DNA of 64,000 bases, taken from assembly GCF_000614185.1 (NCBI RefSeq), contig NZ_BAKM01000018.1, positions 50,530 to 114,529 of the forward strand. Reading direction: 5' to 3'. The position numbers and the translations under genes were made by a program. Below are positions 29,632-37,372 of the stretch, one piece after another. The stretch's first letter is position 1; every line of letters begins with the position of its first letter. A model generated the notes under the pieces. It saw only the letters and a program-made list of their open reading frames with translations, searched no databases and was not told the DNA's origin. This DNA comes from Phocaeicola sartorii JCM 17136 = DSM 21941 (GTDB lineage: Bacteria; Bacteroidota; Bacteroidia; Bacteroidales; Bacteroidaceae).

Positions 29632-30774
29632 TTATTCAAATTTATAAACCGTATGACTACGAAAAACCTCTCCCGGCCGGAGCACTGTACTAGGGAATCC
29701 CGGTTGATTGGGGCTATCTTGAAAATGCATCGTTTCAAAACATACCGCTGAACGGAAAGGATAAGCTACCCCCCCCTTACCTGTCATTTTTCCTTTCAGT
29801 CCATTACCGGTATAAATTTGTATTCCTGGCTCGGTGGTGAAGATCTCCATCTTACGCCCGCTTGCCGGATCATACACCCAGGCAGCCGGCTTTGTATCAT
29901 CTCCTTTCGTATTCAACTCCCAAGTATGGTCATATCCGTTTACGACCTTCAATTGGGGATAATCCGCATCTATATGTTCTCCGATAGTATGCGGCATCCG
30001 GAAATCAAGGGGAGTACCGGCCACCGGAAGATATTTTCCTGTGACACATTTCTTATCATCGTATGGAGTAAAGCGATCCGCATCTACCCAAAGTTGCTGG
30101 TCCTCCACACTTTTCGTAAAATCTCCCGAGATATTGAAAAAAGAATGATGAGAAAGATTAAGTACCGTGGGCGCATCCGTAGTTGCCTCGTATTTCAAAT
30201 CCAACACATTATCATCCTCACCAAGGCGATAGACCAACGTTACTTTCAGATTTCCGGGAAAACCATTTTCTCCATCAGGAGAGAGATAAGACAGACGAAC
30301 CGTATGTGTATCTGCCTGTTCCACTTTCCATATTCTATCGGCAAAACCAGGATTCCCTCCATGTGATATATGCCCGGACTTCCCATTATTAGGGATCAGC
30401 TTATACTCTACTCCGTCCAGTGTAAAACGCGCATTCAGGATACGTCCTATATAACGTCCCACCGTGGAACCAAAATTCTGCCGTTGCTCCATATATGCAC
30501 CAATCGTGGGAAATCCGCACACCACATCCTCCCGTTTTCCATTTCTGTCGGGTACAAGGATGGAAACCACCCTCGCCCCATAGTTCGTGATGCAGACCTC
30601 CATTCCCTTCTTGTTGCTCAATGTAAATAAATCGGTATGCTGCCCATTCACTTCTGTCTGAAAGTCCTTCCGTTGTAATCCTGAAGCAGTAATTTGCTTG
30701 CTGGTGTGACAAGAAGAGAGCATCATCAACAAGCCTATACAAACTATACCATGTTTTCCGTTCATATCATTCAT
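29632..30774 (-). CDS. galM: Aldose 1-epimerase (galactose mutarotase), lipoprotein
   Basis: It interconverts alpha and beta anomers of galactose and glucose. The N-terminus carries a lipoprotein signal (GIVCIGLLMMLSSC), so the enzyme is predicted to be membrane-anchored in the periplasm. Family motifs are intact: CITNYGARVVSILVPDRNG, FGSTVGRYIGRILNARF, the histidine of NGKSGHISHGGNPGF, the catalytic histidine of VLNLSHHSFFNISG, and YDHTWELN, with the base glutamate near CFETMHFQDSPNQP. Length 380 residues is typical of Bacteroidales GalM. A -7 element lies upstream. It differs from the cytoplasmic LacX-like epimerase at 19 kb. Confidence 0.93.
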   Translation of the reverse strand: MNDMNGKHGIVCIGLLMMLSSCHTSKQITASGLQRKDFQTEVNGQHTDLFTLSNKKGMEVCITNYGARVVSILVPDRNGKREDVVCGFPTIGAYMEQRQNFGSTVGRYIGRILNARFTLDGVEYKLIPNNGKSGHISHGGNPGFADRIWKVEQADTHTVRLSYLSPDGENGFPGNLKVTLVYRLGEDDNVLDLKYEATTDAPTVLNLSHHSFFNISGDFTKSVEDQQLWVDADRFTPYDDKKCVTGKYLPVAGTPLDFRMPHTIGEHIDADYPQLKVVNGYDHTWELNTKGDDTKPAAWVYDPASGRKMEIFTTEPGIQIYTGNGLKGKMTGKGGVAYPFRSAVCFETMHFQDSPNQPGFPSTVLRPGEVFRSHTVYKFE

Positions 30775-30795
30775 TTTATAGGTTTTAAATTACCA

Positions 30796-30803
30796 CAAAT
30801 GTA
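30796..30803 (-). promoter_or_regulatory. Probable -7 element for galM
   Basis: TACATTTG on the minus strand, 21 bases before the galM start. The -33 element is not clear. Confidence 0.5.
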
Positions 30804-30891
30804 AATCCTCCGATGGAAAATAAGAAAAGTCGGCCTTCCCTTTTTCAAGGGGTGACCAACTTTTCAACTATTTCAACCAATTTTTACCCGA

Positions 30892-32450
30892 TTACTTCTT
30901 CTCTTTCAGCAATAAGGTAGTATGATGACTATCCTCCCATTCGGACATCAGCCGATGAAAATCCGCATAATCGGCGGGAGTTATCAATTGTTTGTCCAGT
31001 TGCAACGAACGGGTCACTTCCGTCTTATCCCCTGTAGTATGTACGGTTATTTTCAATTTCCCTACCGCATTGGTTATTTCTTTTGCCTTTTGCGGAGTAC
31101 ATACCTGCATATCCGACGGAACATTTACTACACAAATATAGGTCTCATCCGTCATACCAGGGAGCAACAGATTCGTAGTACGTTCTGTATTTCCAGAACC
31201 ATAACCATTCATGGCTATTCCGGTTTTAGCATGAGGCAGTGTTATCAGACGATAGCCACCTGCCAATGTTTTCCCTGTTTCAGAAGTGACCGTTACCGTA
31301 TCCGTTTCATGAACCGATTTATTTTTCACCTCCAAAACCGCCTTTTCACCATCCAACGTGTGGACAGGTTGATATTCCTGTCTGCCCGCTATGACAGAAG
31401 AATCTAGAAACAACTGACTTATAGCACTTAAGCCCAAACAATTATCCGGCGCTTTCACACTATATGCAACTTTCACTTCACCTTGTAATCCTGCCGCCTG
31501 CAACAATCCTGCAAGCAGATTTATCTTTTCCGCTTCCGTACCATACGCAGTACGGATTACTTCAGTCGCCGGACGAATCCGGTACCCCGTTTCAGGCAAA
31601 GATAACCGAGACGTGCCCAACCCATGTACATAGTTCATCAAGACAACCTCCTGTTCATCCACATTTTTCCCTTGCAATAATTTTTGTGCCAAAGTCATGA
31701 CCTCTTTTTCATGAGCTGCCGTAAATTGAGACTTCAGCACTTTCAAAGCATCGGTCATCGACGGATACGTATTTGCCAGAATAACCGGTATATTTCCTGA
31801 TAAAGCTGAAGTACTTTCCACAGGATAACAAGCAGGAATATTCTTCAGTGTCCAAGTGACGACTTTATTTCCATTCTCATTTTTTACTACCGGCGCAACT
31901 TTTCCGTTTACCAATGCATAATTCAAAGGCTTATCCTCCGGAACCGACACACTACAGATATATTCTTTGATGGGAGACAACTCCTCTACCGGCACATATA
32001 CATCCAGCCCGGACAAATAACCGGGACGTGTAACAACTGAGTAATCCAAACAAATAGTCGCTCCCAACTCCAGTCCCGTATGTACCACCACCATCTCTTT
32101 CAGTCCATTATAGGCAGGGGCATCAGCCGCAGTTGCAGGAAGGACCTCTACAAATGCATTTCCGGGAGTCTTTACTATAGTCCCATCTTTCTGACGAGTA
32201 TAAGACTCATGTATCTTCAATTCCTGATAGGCCGGATTATAAACAATGAAACTTTCACCATACAAGCCATTCATCGCTGTATGTGTAAACAAAGTCAACT
32301 CCTTATATATCCGCATTTCCTACTACCGTCCTTATGCAATGTGTAAGTTTTAGCTAACTTTCCGAACTCCGCTTCAGAAGCCGCTTTTACCGGAAGAGCT
32401 GTCAGTAACAACACTCCCAAGCATACATATATATAATAAATCTTTTTCAT
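30892..32450 (-). CDS. DUF3857/transglutaminase-like secreted protein lacking the catalytic cysteine, frameshifted
   Basis: A signal peptide is encoded from ATG 32450 (MKKIYYIYVCLGVLLLTALP, then VKA-A). The frame breaks near 32319-32320, where a G seems missing after ...HKDGSR, and resumes as MRIYKELTLFTHTAMNGLYGESF. The corrected length is about 519 residues. The middle is a DUF3857-like beta region (VVHTGLELGATICLDYSVVTRPG), followed by a transglutaminase-like fold. Where active relatives have a cysteine (RCGVCKD in the neighbour), this protein has RTAYGTEAEKINLL, so it is probably not a protease or transglutaminase. It follows its paralogue by 6 bases and is surely cotranscribed with it. 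Role unknown. Confidence 0.78.
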
Positions 32451-32456
32451 ATCACT

Positions 32457-34421
32457 TTACTTTTTAATCACCAAATAATCACCGTATGCCTTATGGGCTT
32501 CCACCGCTTTACGGAAGCTATCCCAATCCGACGCTTCGTACACACGTTTTTTCAAAGCCAGACGGTTATGCAGAACCACCCGGTTTCCTTTTTGCAGAAG
32601 TGAGCCCGCAAAATCGGCTCCCGTCCCCTGCACGGCATCCTCCTTTGACTCATTGATCAGCGTATAACCCGATGGCAATTGAATGGTTTCATCCAATTCC
32701 ACCAAACGGGAGCAGGCATCTTTAAAACCATACTTCCGTTCCTTCACCTCTGTATTAATCCGTAGATAAGAACGCACCTGGCTATAAAGATTATTCATAA
32801 CCAAAGGTTTGAACAACATTTCTTTCTCCCCTTTCATAGCATAATCCGGAATCTCATAGCGGAAAGTGATTTGGATAGGAGCAGCTTGATAATCTTTAGG
32901 ATTCTTGCCATAATCCACACTCAGCAATCTGGCTTTAGGAGAAACAGCCAGCAGTTGTCTTTCCATAGTCACACGCCACTGGCTCTGAAAGCCCCTTGTG
33001 AAAATGCTGCGTATATTGCTGTCACTCTGCCCCTCGGCTTGAATGGTAAATGTACCACGCAAAGTACCATTAGCATCCAAACGGTTGTCCGCCTTAATGC
33101 GTACATAGTGATTTTCCGGAGCAGAAACAGGAGTCAGGCAGAGGTCAGAACCTTCGGGAACACCGGGCAGATAATTCTGCTGTTGTTCGGCGCTACTCCA
33201 TAATTCACGACAGAAAGGAACCCACGTAGGGTCTAGCGGCATGTAAGTTCCATCAGCAAGTTTCACCACAGCCACACAATGATTGAAATGATCGGCAGGA
33301 ATACTTTCGACACGACTGCCCGCCATTGTCATGGCCGGATAGGCCTCAAAACCCGCCATGCGCAGAAAAGAAACTAAGGTTCCTGCTATATCTTTACACA
33401 CGCCGCAGCGATCCGTATAATTCATTTTAGTATTATGTAATGTATAGCCCTCGCCTTTTCCCATAGAGATACCTGCATAACGTATATTATCCGCCACCCA
33501 ATGGGTCAGTACAGCTATTTTCTCCATTTCGGTTTTCTTTCCTTTTATCAATTCGTCCACTTTCTTCTGCGCTTCGGGCAGTGGAGCAAAGCTTCCATAG
33601 TCTTCATTTACTTTATTGAACCACAAAGACTTGTCTTTCCAATGAGAAGTAGAAGACATCATCAGTTTAGGGGCTGCATCAAACAAGTCCACCATATTCG
33701 GCTCCCGCCGGAAAGGCATCATGTCCTCCATAGCGAAAGTGTAAGCTTTCCGTCCGTCTTCATAACGCATGGATGATGCACATTCTCCTTGATAGAATTG
33801 AAATTGCATCTCTTTGTCCATAGGAATACTGACCTTGTACACTTTACGCACGGTAGGCTCACTGCTCCAAAATGGGACAATGTCATAGAACTGGCCATGC
33901 ATGGGAGGTATGAACCGGGAATCATCCTCAGGAACAGCCCCTAGCAAAGCGTATGTAAAGCCCTTTTTCGCTATTTCATAATCTATGACATCATCGGGAT
34001 TCAAAGCCCCCACTTCTATCATAATCTGTCGTGCTCCCCAATAAATAGCACGGGCCGGAGCCGCATAGTCACAGGTTTTCTTCACATCCACCTCATCAAT
34101 CTGCCCGTCAGCATGATATATCGTAACACGTTTGAATTCGGCATGGGCCGTCAACGGATCATAATCATATTTAATCACCCGGTTGGCTATAGCTCCTTTA
34201 GGAGTCTGCACCTTGATAACCTTACATACGGCAAATGATCCCTGCCCTGTCGGTTGCACCGACACCGACGTACTGTCCAGCAACGCCACACAGTCAAACT
34301 TGGCATACGCTTCTCCTTTCGCAACTTCCTCATAAGGTTTCCACCCCTGCCCGTAAGCTGTGGCGGCAGTTAAAAGAAAGCAAACCAATGTTGCATAAAG
34401 TTGTTTTCTCATGTTTCTCAT
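32457..34421 (-). CDS. DUF3857 and transglutaminase-like domain protein, secreted
   Basis: This exported protein of 654 residues has a signal peptide (LYATLVCFLLTAATAYG, then QGWKPYEEV). An N-terminal DUF3857 beta-domain covers about residues 40-250. It is followed by a papain-like transglutaminase core with a complete triad: Cys in DRCGVCKDIAGTLVSFLRMAG, His in DHFNHCVAVVKL and Asp in MPLDPTWVPF. The C-terminal third is beta-rich, as in the family. The biochemical role is unknown; related genes are common in Bacteroidetes. It leads a two-gene unit with a degenerate paralogue downstream. Start 34421 or 34412 (both ATG) are equally possible. Confidence 0.85.
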   Translation of the reverse strand: MRNMRKQLYATLVCFLLTAATAYGQGWKPYEEVAKGEAYAKFDCVALLDSTSVSVQPTGQGSFAVCKVIKVQTPKGAIANRVIKYDYDPLTAHAEFKRVTIYHADGQIDEVDVKKTCDYAAPARAIYWGARQIMIEVGALNPDDVIDYEIAKKGFTYALLGAVPEDDSRFIPPMHGQFYDIVPFWSSEPTVRKVYKVSIPMDKEMQFQFYQGECASSMRYEDGRKAYTFAMEDMMPFRREPNMVDLFDAAPKLMMSSTSHWKDKSLWFNKVNEDYGSFAPLPEAQKKVDELIKGKKTEMEKIAVLTHWVADNIRYAGISMGKGEGYTLHNTKMNYTDRCGVCKDIAGTLVSFLRMAGFEAYPAMTMAGSRVESIPADHFNHCVAVVKLADGTYMPLDPTWVPFCRELWSSAEQQQNYLPGVPEGSDLCLTPVSAPENHYVRIKADNRLDANGTLRGTFTIQAEGQSDSNIRSIFTRGFQSQWRVTMERQLLAVSPKARLLSVDYGKNPKDYQAAPIQITFRYEIPDYAMKGEKEMLFKPLVMNNLYSQVRSYLRINTEVKERKYGFKDACSRLVELDETIQLPSGYTLINESKEDAVQGTGADFAGSLLQKGNRVVLHNRLALKKRVYEASDWDSFRKAVEAHKAYGDYLVIKK

Positions 34422-34440
34422 CTATTTTGTTTTAACCTAA

Positions 34441-34448
34441 CAAATGTA
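34441..34448 (-). promoter_or_regulatory. Probable -7 element for the DUF3857 gene pair
   Basis: TACATTTG on the minus strand, 19 bases before the start at 34421. No ideal -33 element. Confidence 0.5.
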
Positions 34449-34663
34449 GACAATTATCTTCTATTTCACATCTCTTTTCAGAAAAAACTCCTGTTTCCAT
34501 ACCGTCTTTTATTCTCCCACGTATCTTTATATCATGGATAGAAACGGAAAAGTGAACATAGGGCTATTACCCAAAAAGAGAAAATATAAGGAGTGGAAGA
34601 AAAAAACAGAGCAAATCTTTCTTTCGGGAAAAAGAAACTTGAAAAACGGTCTATAGACTATAT

Positions 34664-34730
34664 AAAAAGAAGGGTATCTATCCCAGACACCCAATCTTCA
34701 TTAACCTTAAATCTAATACCATGAAAAACA
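34664..34730 (-). ncRNA. Candidate small RNA or attenuated leader (~67 nt)
   Basis: A minus-strand TATCTTTG element (34743-34736) is followed about 40-65 bases later by a compact stem, GGGTGTCT with AGATACCC around GGGAT (34692-34672), and TTCTTTTT (34671-34664), a classic intrinsic terminator. The predicted transcript therefore starts near 34730 and ends near 34664. It contains a 14-codon mini-ORF (ATG at 34722, stop TAG at 34678) whose end falls in the terminator stem. The next gene, DUF3857, starts 240 bases further on and has its own -7 element. The start site is inferred from the -7 box. Confidence 0.5.
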
Positions 34731-34735
34731 CAGTG

Positions 34736-34743
34736 CAAAGATA
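34736..34743 (-). promoter_or_regulatory. -7 element of the candidate small RNA
   Basis: TATCTTTG on the minus strand. A TTTG occurs 16 bases further upstream (34763-34760), slightly closer than the usual 19-21. The remaining intergenic bases between 34449 and 34663 hold no supported gene. Confidence 0.45.
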
Positions 34744-34812
34744 AACGGTTTTATGTTATCAAACATAATAAAGCTACAATTATTTGCTTTCGATTAACAT
34801 CATTTAAACTTT

Positions 34813-34853
34813 AAAGGCGCTTTTACAGTTTCAAATCCTGCAAAAACGCCTTT
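34813..34853 (-). terminator. Terminator hairpin downstream of the RlmI-like gene
   Basis: AAAGGCGCTTTTACAG pairs with CTGCAAAAACGCCTTT (one mismatch) around a nine-base loop. It lies 31 bases past the corrected stop of the methyltransferase gene, with an A/T-rich tail on both strands. Confidence 0.65.
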
Positions 34854-34884
34854 ATATTATATATGATAATACAAATCAATCGAA

Positions 34885-36068
34885 TTATTCCACATACAGT
34901 ACCAGCCCTTTCAAATATTCTCCTTCAGGATGGTAAATATTTACGGATGATCTCCCGGCTGAGTCAATTGATGCAGAATACGCACACTACGTCCACTTTG
35001 TGCGGCGGCTGTAAATACCGCATTACGGAAACTCATCTTATCCACGACCTGCGAGCAAGAGAAAGTAAACAGAATGCCTCCCGGTTTGATTTTCTCAAAT
35101 GCTTTAGCATTTAGTTTTGTATAGCCACGCAGTGCATTGCGGAGAGCATCCTTGTGCTTGGCAAATGCAGGAGGGTCAAGAATTATCAAATCATATTGGT
35201 CTCCCATACGGTCCAGATATTTAAAAGCATCCTCGGCATAAGCCTTGTGGCGAGTATCACCCGGAAAGTTCAGCTCCACATTCATATTGGTAAGATCAAT
35301 CGCTTTCGAAGAACTGTCTACAGAATGTACCAAGTTCGCCCCTCCGCGCATGGCATAGAAAGAGAATCCCCCTGTGTAACAAAACATATTCAACACATTA
35401 CGCCCTTTGGCATAACGCTCCAACAAATGGCGGTTCTCACGCTGATCCACAAAGAAACCTGTTTTCTGACCTTTCAGCCAGTCCACATGAAATTTCAAGC
35501 CGTATTCCATCGCTATGTTTTCAGGACTTCCTCCTTTGATGAAACCATTCTCCGGTCCCAAATCCGCCTTGAAAGGTAATGTGGTTTCCGATTTATAATA
35601 AATGTTCCGGACCACATCCCCCATCACCTCGGATAAGGCATCGGCTATCTCCATGCGGTAAACATGCATTCCGGCCGAATGTGCCTGCATTACGGCTGTA
35701 TGATCATATACATCAATGATCAACCCCGGCAAGTTATCCCCTTCGCCATGAACCAGGCGGTAAGTATTGTTCACAGGATTACCGGCCAGCCCCAGGCTGT
35801 GGCGCAAATCGTATGCCACTTCCAGTTTATGCTTCCAGAATTCATGATCAATCTCATCCTCCTTGAAAGAGAGCACGCGCACGGCAATACTTCCTATCTG
35901 GAAATGCCCGCAAGCTATAAACTCTTTCTTCGAGGTGTACACATTCACTATCTCGCCTTCTTCGGGTTCTCCCTCTATGCGCTGGATAGCTCCGGAGAAC
36001 ACCCATGGATGAAAACGCTTTAACGACTCTTCCTTGCCCGGTTTCAGGTATACTTTCTTATAAGCCAT
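34885..36068 (-). CDS. Class I SAM-dependent rRNA methyltransferase (RlmI-like), C-terminal frame break
   Basis: This is a 23S rRNA m5C-methyltransferase-type enzyme. It has an N-terminal PUA RNA-binding domain (KVYLKPGKEESLKRFHPWVFSGAI) and a Rossmann methyltransferase domain with NMFCYTGGFSFYAMRGGA as the SAM loop, the DPPAFAKHK motif, and a cysteine in FTFSCSQ. One base seems lost near 34944, creating a stop after QPGDHP; restoring it continues VNIYHPEGEYLKGLVLYVE and ends at 34885. The corrected length is about 394 residues, the usual family size. Its start overlaps the exonuclease gene by 11 bases, so it is the third gene of an operon with DUF5063. The exact target base is not shown. Confidence 0.88.
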
Positions 36069-36708
36069 TTGTATTTACTGTTGTTTCTATTGGTTCTTCC
36101 TCTGTTATCTCATAACTGCCCGTACGTTCCAATTCCGTCAGGCAATTGTAAATTTCCACACAAGCCCAAGCATCTGTGGCTGCATATAGTTTCTGCCCCT
36201 CACTGAGCACCTCCGCCTCCCAGTTGGAAAGACGCTGGCTTTTCGAAATCTTCTGACCAAACAAATTGGCGAAGATTTTTTGCAAACTCCGGTCAGCTAT
36301 GCCGAATCTTCCTACATAATCCTGCAGCTCTATCCAGTTCCCCCGATCGGGATGCACATCCTCACGCTTCCGCAACGAGTTAAAATCATCTTTTAGCGAC
36401 AAACCTATCTTCAAGGTATCACTCATCAAAAACTCTTGCAGAGAATCGGGCATACCTATCCGGTTCAGACGGAACAAGAAACAGGTATCTTGCGTAGATA
36501 TTTGCAACAACGCCACCTTATGGGTAGTACCACGTTTAAAAGAAGGGCGTGTTTCCGTATCCACCCCCACTATTCGCTGATCTTTCAGGTAGGCTACCGC
36601 TTTCTCGGCCTCACTCTCGGTATAAATCACGAAAATGCGTCCCGGAAAAAGCACCTTGGGCATCGCTGCTATCTCGGCTTTAGTAATCGTTCTTTTTATT
36701 TGTTTCAT
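36058..36708 (-). CDS. 3'-5' exonuclease (RNase D-like DEDD fold)
   Basis: This is a single-domain nuclease of 216 residues with the DEDDy residues in place: VGVDTETRPSF (first Asp and Glu), LSLKDDFNSL (second Asp) and YAATDAWACVEIY (Tyr and last Asp). It lacks the HRDC domain of full RNase D and resembles the short Bacteroidales proteins annotated as 3'-5' exonuclease domain proteins; RNA or DNA preference is unknown. Its start overlaps the DUF5063 stop as ATGA, and its end overlaps the methyltransferase start, pointing to coupled translation and a shared role in RNA metabolism. Confidence 0.88.
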   Translation of the reverse strand: MKQIKRTITKAEIAAMPKVLFPGRIFVIYTESEAEKAVAYLKDQRIVGVDTETRPSFKRGTTHKVALLQISTQDTCFLFRLNRIGMPDSLQEFLMSDTLKIGLSLKDDFNSLRKREDVHPDRGNWIELQDYVGRFGIADRSLQKIFANLFGQKISKSQRLSNWEAEVLSEGQKLYAATDAWACVEIYNCLTELERTGSYEITEEEPIETTVNTNGL

Positions 36709-37274
36709 AATAATGAATTCTCATCTTCCATATCTTCCTCCTCGTCATCATCGGCAGCACTGTACTTTACATCGTGCAAAGCGCGCATGGTGTTTACCAG
36801 ACGCTGCCCCCAAAACTCTCTGAAATGTTCCTTGCAGACCACTAACGAGTCGTTCATCGTTTCATTCAGCCCCAATTGGAACACCCCGATAAAGTCCTTC
36901 AAATCCTGATAAATATCCGCCAAATCCTCCGAAATACATTTCTTGATGGGCGTGTCACTGTATGCCATATCCGGAAGGAACACTTCCAAATAATCGTCCT
37001 TAGCCCCTAACACGGCGGCTACAGTCCTACGTATCAGTTCATAATCTTCTTCAGTAACGAAAGTTTCGGGCTCGTCCTCTCCTATCGGCTCACACGGAGG
37101 CAACAAAGTCGCTTTCAAATAAAGCAGCGGAAGTATTTTTAAGGCAGTATCTACAAAATCATAGCGTTTCATATCACGGACACGTTCCAGAAAGCCACAA
37201 TATTCAGCGGCCACCGTCACAAACTCTACTGTATTTTTGTCAAATATCACCTGACTGTACTTTTCCATAAACAT
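36705..37274 (-). CDS. DUF5063-family protein
   Basis: This is an uncharacterised cytoplasmic protein of 189 residues (start 37274, or 37268). It is helical, with FLERVRDMKRYDFVDTALKILPLLYLKATLLP and LPDMAYSDTPIKKCISEDLADIYQDLKDFIGVFQLG read in pieces, and it ends in a very acidic tail (DDDEEEDMEDENS). It is the first gene of the DUF5063 / exonuclease / RlmI-like operon. No enzymatic motif is visible; the DUF assignment is from recognition of this conserved operon partner. Confidence 0.8.
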   Translation of the reverse strand: MFMEKYSQVIFDKNTVEFVTVAAEYCGFLERVRDMKRYDFVDTALKILPLLYLKATLLPPCEPIGEDEPETFVTEEDYELIRRTVAAVLGAKDDYLEVFLPDMAYSDTPIKKCISEDLADIYQDLKDFIGVFQLGLNETMNDSLVVCKEHFREFWGQRLVNTMRALHDVKYSAADDDEEEDMEDENSLL

Positions 37275-37287
37275 TAAAATTGAATCG

Positions 37288-37295
37288 CAAAGTTA
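37288..37295 (-). promoter_or_regulatory. Probable -7 element of the DUF5063 operon
   Basis: TAACTTTG on the minus strand, 13 bases before the start at 37274, or 19 before 37268. Confidence 0.5.
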
Positions 37296-37338
37296 AGAAA
37301 AAAGAGATTAAATAAGGCAATAATTAATGTTTTTCATG

Positions 37339-37346
37339 TACATTTG
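37339..37346 (+). promoter_or_regulatory. Probable -7 element of ftsK
   Basis: TACATTTG, 26 bases before the ftsK ATG. It is divergent from the DUF5063 promoter 43 bases away. Confidence 0.55.
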
Positions 37347-37372
37347 CGAAATAATAAATAGAACGAAGACCT

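Noticed and set aside
29818..30366. 182-codon plus-strand frame inside galM
   Set aside because: Antisense to a well-conserved enzyme; the translated sequence is aromatic- and basic-rich without motif.
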